From: Veronia pacifica
GTDB taxonomy: Bacteria; Pseudomonadota; Gammaproteobacteria; Enterobacterales; Vibrionaceae
Direction of reading: 5' to 3'
Assembly (NCBI RefSeq): GCF_001707825.1
Contig: NZ_LYBM01000005.1
Location: forward strand, 62,001-126,000
DNA length: 64,000 bases
Positions 62,109-64,000 of this stretch are shown piece by piece. Each line of letters begins with the position of its first letter. Position 1 is the first letter of the stretch. Position numbers and translations under genes: made by a program. A model generated the notes under the pieces. It saw only the letters and a program-made list of their open reading frames with translations. It did no database searches and was not told the origin of the DNA.

Positions 62109-63299
62109 TTATAAAACGCTCGCGATAGCCTTGCAAAGCGGAGCGATGTTACTTCTCGTCATTCCTGCCACGTTAAAACGACCAGAGCCAACGATGTAGA
62201 CTCCAAATTCGTCCTTCAGTCGGTTAACTTGCTCTTTAGTAAGGCCAGAAAAAGAGAACATACCATTTTGACGTTCGATAAAGCTGAAGTCGGTATCTAC
62301 GCCATTGTCTTTCAGCGTCGATACGAACAGTTCACGCATATCTTTGATGCGAGAGCGCATATCTGCCACTTCTTGTTCCCACTCTGCGCGCAGGGTTGGA
62401 TCATTGAGGATTTCTGTCACCACAGCTGAACCGTGTGCTGGTGGGTTGGAGTAAATAACCCGAGCGATTGATTTTATCTGGCTAAATGCAGCATTGGCTT
62501 GCTCAGCATTGTTCGCTACCAGCGTGAAAGCACCAACACGTTCATTGTATAGGCCAAAGTTCTTAGAAAATGAGCTCGCTACCAGAAGTTCAGGACATTG
62601 GCTGGCAAATGCACGCAGACCCGCGGCATCTTCTTCCACACCACTTGCAAAGCCTTGATAGGCAAAGTCGAACATTGGAAGTAGTGATTTTTCGAGACAT
62701 AAATCAGCCAACTGCTGCCATTGTGCGGCATCCGGATCGACACCAGTTGGGTTGTGGCAACATCCATGTAGCAGAACCACATCACCCGCTTCAGCCTGGT
62801 GAAGATCAGTCAGCATTGCATCAAAGTCGATGCTCTTTGTTTCAGCGTTATAGTAGCCATATTGCTTCGTTTCGAGACCAACGGCAGCAAAAATACCAAG
62901 GTGATTTGCCCAGGTTGGATTGCTGATCCAAACGTTAACGTCGCCGAGCTGGCGTTTGATGAATTCTGCACCCAGGCGAAGTGCTCCTGTACCACCGGGA
63001 GCCTGTGCAGTTTGGGCACGCTTTTGAGCGATTAGTTCAGCATTTTGTCCAAAGAGGAGCTTTTGAACAGCCAGACCATATTCGACAGTGCCGGAAATAC
63101 TCAAATAAGATTTGGTTGTTTCTTTCTCTAAAAGCAACGTCTCAGCTTTTTTTACTGTTGCCAAAACGGGTGTATTACCCGATTCATCTTTATACACACC
63201 AACACCAAGGTTAATTTTGCTATCACGTGTGTCGGCTTTAAATTGGTCAGTGAGACCCAGAATTGGGTCGGCGGGAGCAGGGATAATTTTTTCAAACAT
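62109..63299 (-). CDS. aspC: Aspartate (aromatic) aminotransferase
   Basis: A 396-residue class I aminotransferase, same length as E. coli AspC and matching its sequence from the first residues ([16 protein letters not shown]). It has the pyridoxal-phosphate Lys in [63 protein letters not shown] and the Arg in [11 protein letters not shown]. It interconverts aspartate and 2-oxoglutarate with oxaloacetate and glutamate. asnS lies upstream on the same strand; a terminator separates them. Confidence 0.96.
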   Translation of the reverse strand: MFEKIIPAPADPILGLTDQFKADTRDSKINLGVGVYKDESGNTPVLATVKKAETLLLEKETTKSYLSISGTVEYGLAVQKLLFGQNAELIAQKRAQTAQAPGGTGALRLGAEFIKRQLGDVNVWISNPTWANHLGIFAAVGLETKQYGYYNAETKSIDFDAMLTDLHQAEAGDVVLLHGCCHNPTGVDPDAAQWQQLADLCLEKSLLPMFDFAYQGFASGVEEDAAGLRAFASQCPELLVASSFSKNFGLYNERVGAFTLVANNAEQANAAFSQIKSIARVIYSNPPAHGSAVVTEILNDPTLRAEWEQEVADMRSRIKDMRELFVSTLKDNGVDTDFSFIERQNGMFSFSGLTKEQVNRLKDEFGVYIVGSGRFNVAGMTRSNIAPLCKAIASVL

Positions 63300-63443
63300 C
63301 TTGGTCTTCCATGGGCGTATTTTTAAGTATCAACCTTTTCGTTATACCACTTTGTTCACAGATAAAAAAATAAATTCACAAAAATTAATTTATTGTGACT
63401 AAGCAGCTGTATGTAAACATGGAAACTTTTCTGTTTAAGCCAT

Positions 63444-63472
63444 AAAAAAAGCCACCTTTAGGGTGGCTTTTT
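63444..63472. terminator. Terminator between asnS and aspC
   Basis: AAAAAAGCCACC, loop TTTA, GGGTGGCTTTTT: a strong stem with flanking A- and T-tracts downstream of asnS, so asnS and aspC are transcribed separately. Confidence 0.92.
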
Positions 63473-63505
63473 CAATCACATACTGTTCTACAGCTAAATC
63501 AGCAT

Positions 63506-64000
63506 TTAGAAATTAGCACTGCGCGGCGTACGTGGGAATGGGATCACGTCCCGCACGTTTGCCATACCAGTAACGTAAGAGACCAAGCGTTCAAAGCCCA
63601 GACCAAATCCAGCATGCGGAACACTGCCGTAGCGACGCAAATCGCGGTACCAGTTCATATGTTCAGGGTCAATATTCATCGCACGCATACGCTCATCAAG
63701 AACATCCAGACGCTCTTCACGCTGGGAGCCACCAATGATTTCACCGATCCCCGGTGCCAGTACGTCCATTGCTGCAACTGTTTTGCCGTCATCATTCATG
63801 CGCATGTAGAACGCTTTGATGTCTTTTGGATAGTTCTTAACGATAACGGGAGCTTTGAAGTGCTCTTCAGCAAGGAAGCGTTCATGCTCGGATGACATAT
63901 CGATACCCCATTCGACAGGGAATTCAAATGTCTTACCTGAATCCAGAAGGATTTGAATCGCGTCAGTGTAATCAACCTGAGCGAAATCTGAGTCAACGAA
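63506..64000 (-). CDS. asnS: Asparaginyl-tRNA synthetase, C-terminal part (cut by window edge)
   Basis: The frame is open to the right window edge, so only the last 165 residues are here. They contain the class II motif 2/3 region: [49 protein letters not shown], the motif 3 sequence [17 protein letters not shown] and the ending [15 protein letters not shown]. This is typical AsnS of proteobacteria. It attaches asparagine to tRNA-Asn. It lies upstream of aspC in the same orientation. Confidence 0.96.
   Translation of the reverse strand, partial: FVDSDFAQVDYTDAIQILLDSGKTFEFPVEWGIDMSSEHERFLAEEHFKAPVIVKNYPKDIKAFYMRMNDDGKTVAAMDVLAPGIGEIIGGSQREERLDVLDERMRAMNIDPEHMNWYRDLRRYGSVPHAGFGLGFERLVSYVTGMANVRDVIPFPRTPRSANF

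Overview
The window reads as chromosomal DNA of a marine gammaproteobacterium, most likely a member of the Vibrionaceae or a close relative. The evidence is gene content: an asnS/aspC pair, a folE//moeA-moeB block, a yccS//helD pair, metR, dld and ygiQ, small families common in vibrios (DUF1145, DUF4250, DUF2145) and four cyclic-di-GMP type proteins. I could not fix the genus. Both window edges cut genes: the C-terminus of a large secreted protein at the left and the C-terminal part of asnS at the right. I saw no rRNA, tRNA, CRISPR array, IS element or prophage.

Layout: 0-6.2 kb holds a secreted-protein tail, a glycerophosphodiesterase, a YccS-type membrane protein and helicase IV. 6.2-9.1 kb holds a BLUF photoreceptor, an unknown protein behind an almost ideal Fur operator, an McbG/Qnr-like pentapeptide protein and a DUF6058-type protein. 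9.4-16.8 kb is a two-gene operon of a very long glutamate-synthase-like protein and a CysJ-like diflavin reductase, with a Fur-like site upstream. 17-20.5 kb carries a FAN1-type nuclease and D-lactate dehydrogenase. 22.3-24.8 kb is an operon of two tandem crotonases and a short-chain dehydrogenase. 25-32 kb has an unknown outer-membrane protein, a decayed LysR gene beside a LysE exporter, ygiQ and an AT-rich lipoprotein. 32-45 kb is a mosaic of single-gene functions (sulfatase, two tandem FKBPs, GNATs, MOSC, ABC exporter, HAD, GFA, methyltransferase, NylB-like hydrolase). 45-59 kb is accessory: AraC regulator, Nudix hydrolase, an S51 peptidase broken by an in-frame TGA, a DUF2145 operon, metR, and four proteins related to cyclic-di-GMP signalling or membrane sensing. 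59-64 kb is housekeeping: moeB, moeA, folE, aspC, asnS.

The most interesting unit is the glutamate-synthase-like/diflavin-reductase pair (9397-16660). The usual iron-sulphur small subunit GltD is absent; a flavodoxin-FAD-NADPH reductase sits in its place, the large subunit carries a C-terminal extension of roughly 190 residues and extra paired cysteines, and the promoter region has a Fur-box-like sequence. A second iron-linked locus is the 132-residue orphan protein behind a perfect 25-bp palindromic Fur operator. Also notable are a GGDEF protein that lost its catalytic residues (GGQQF) but kept its inhibitory site, and the S51 peptidase with TGA directly followed by ATG. All calls rest on reading motifs and context by eye; no database search was run.
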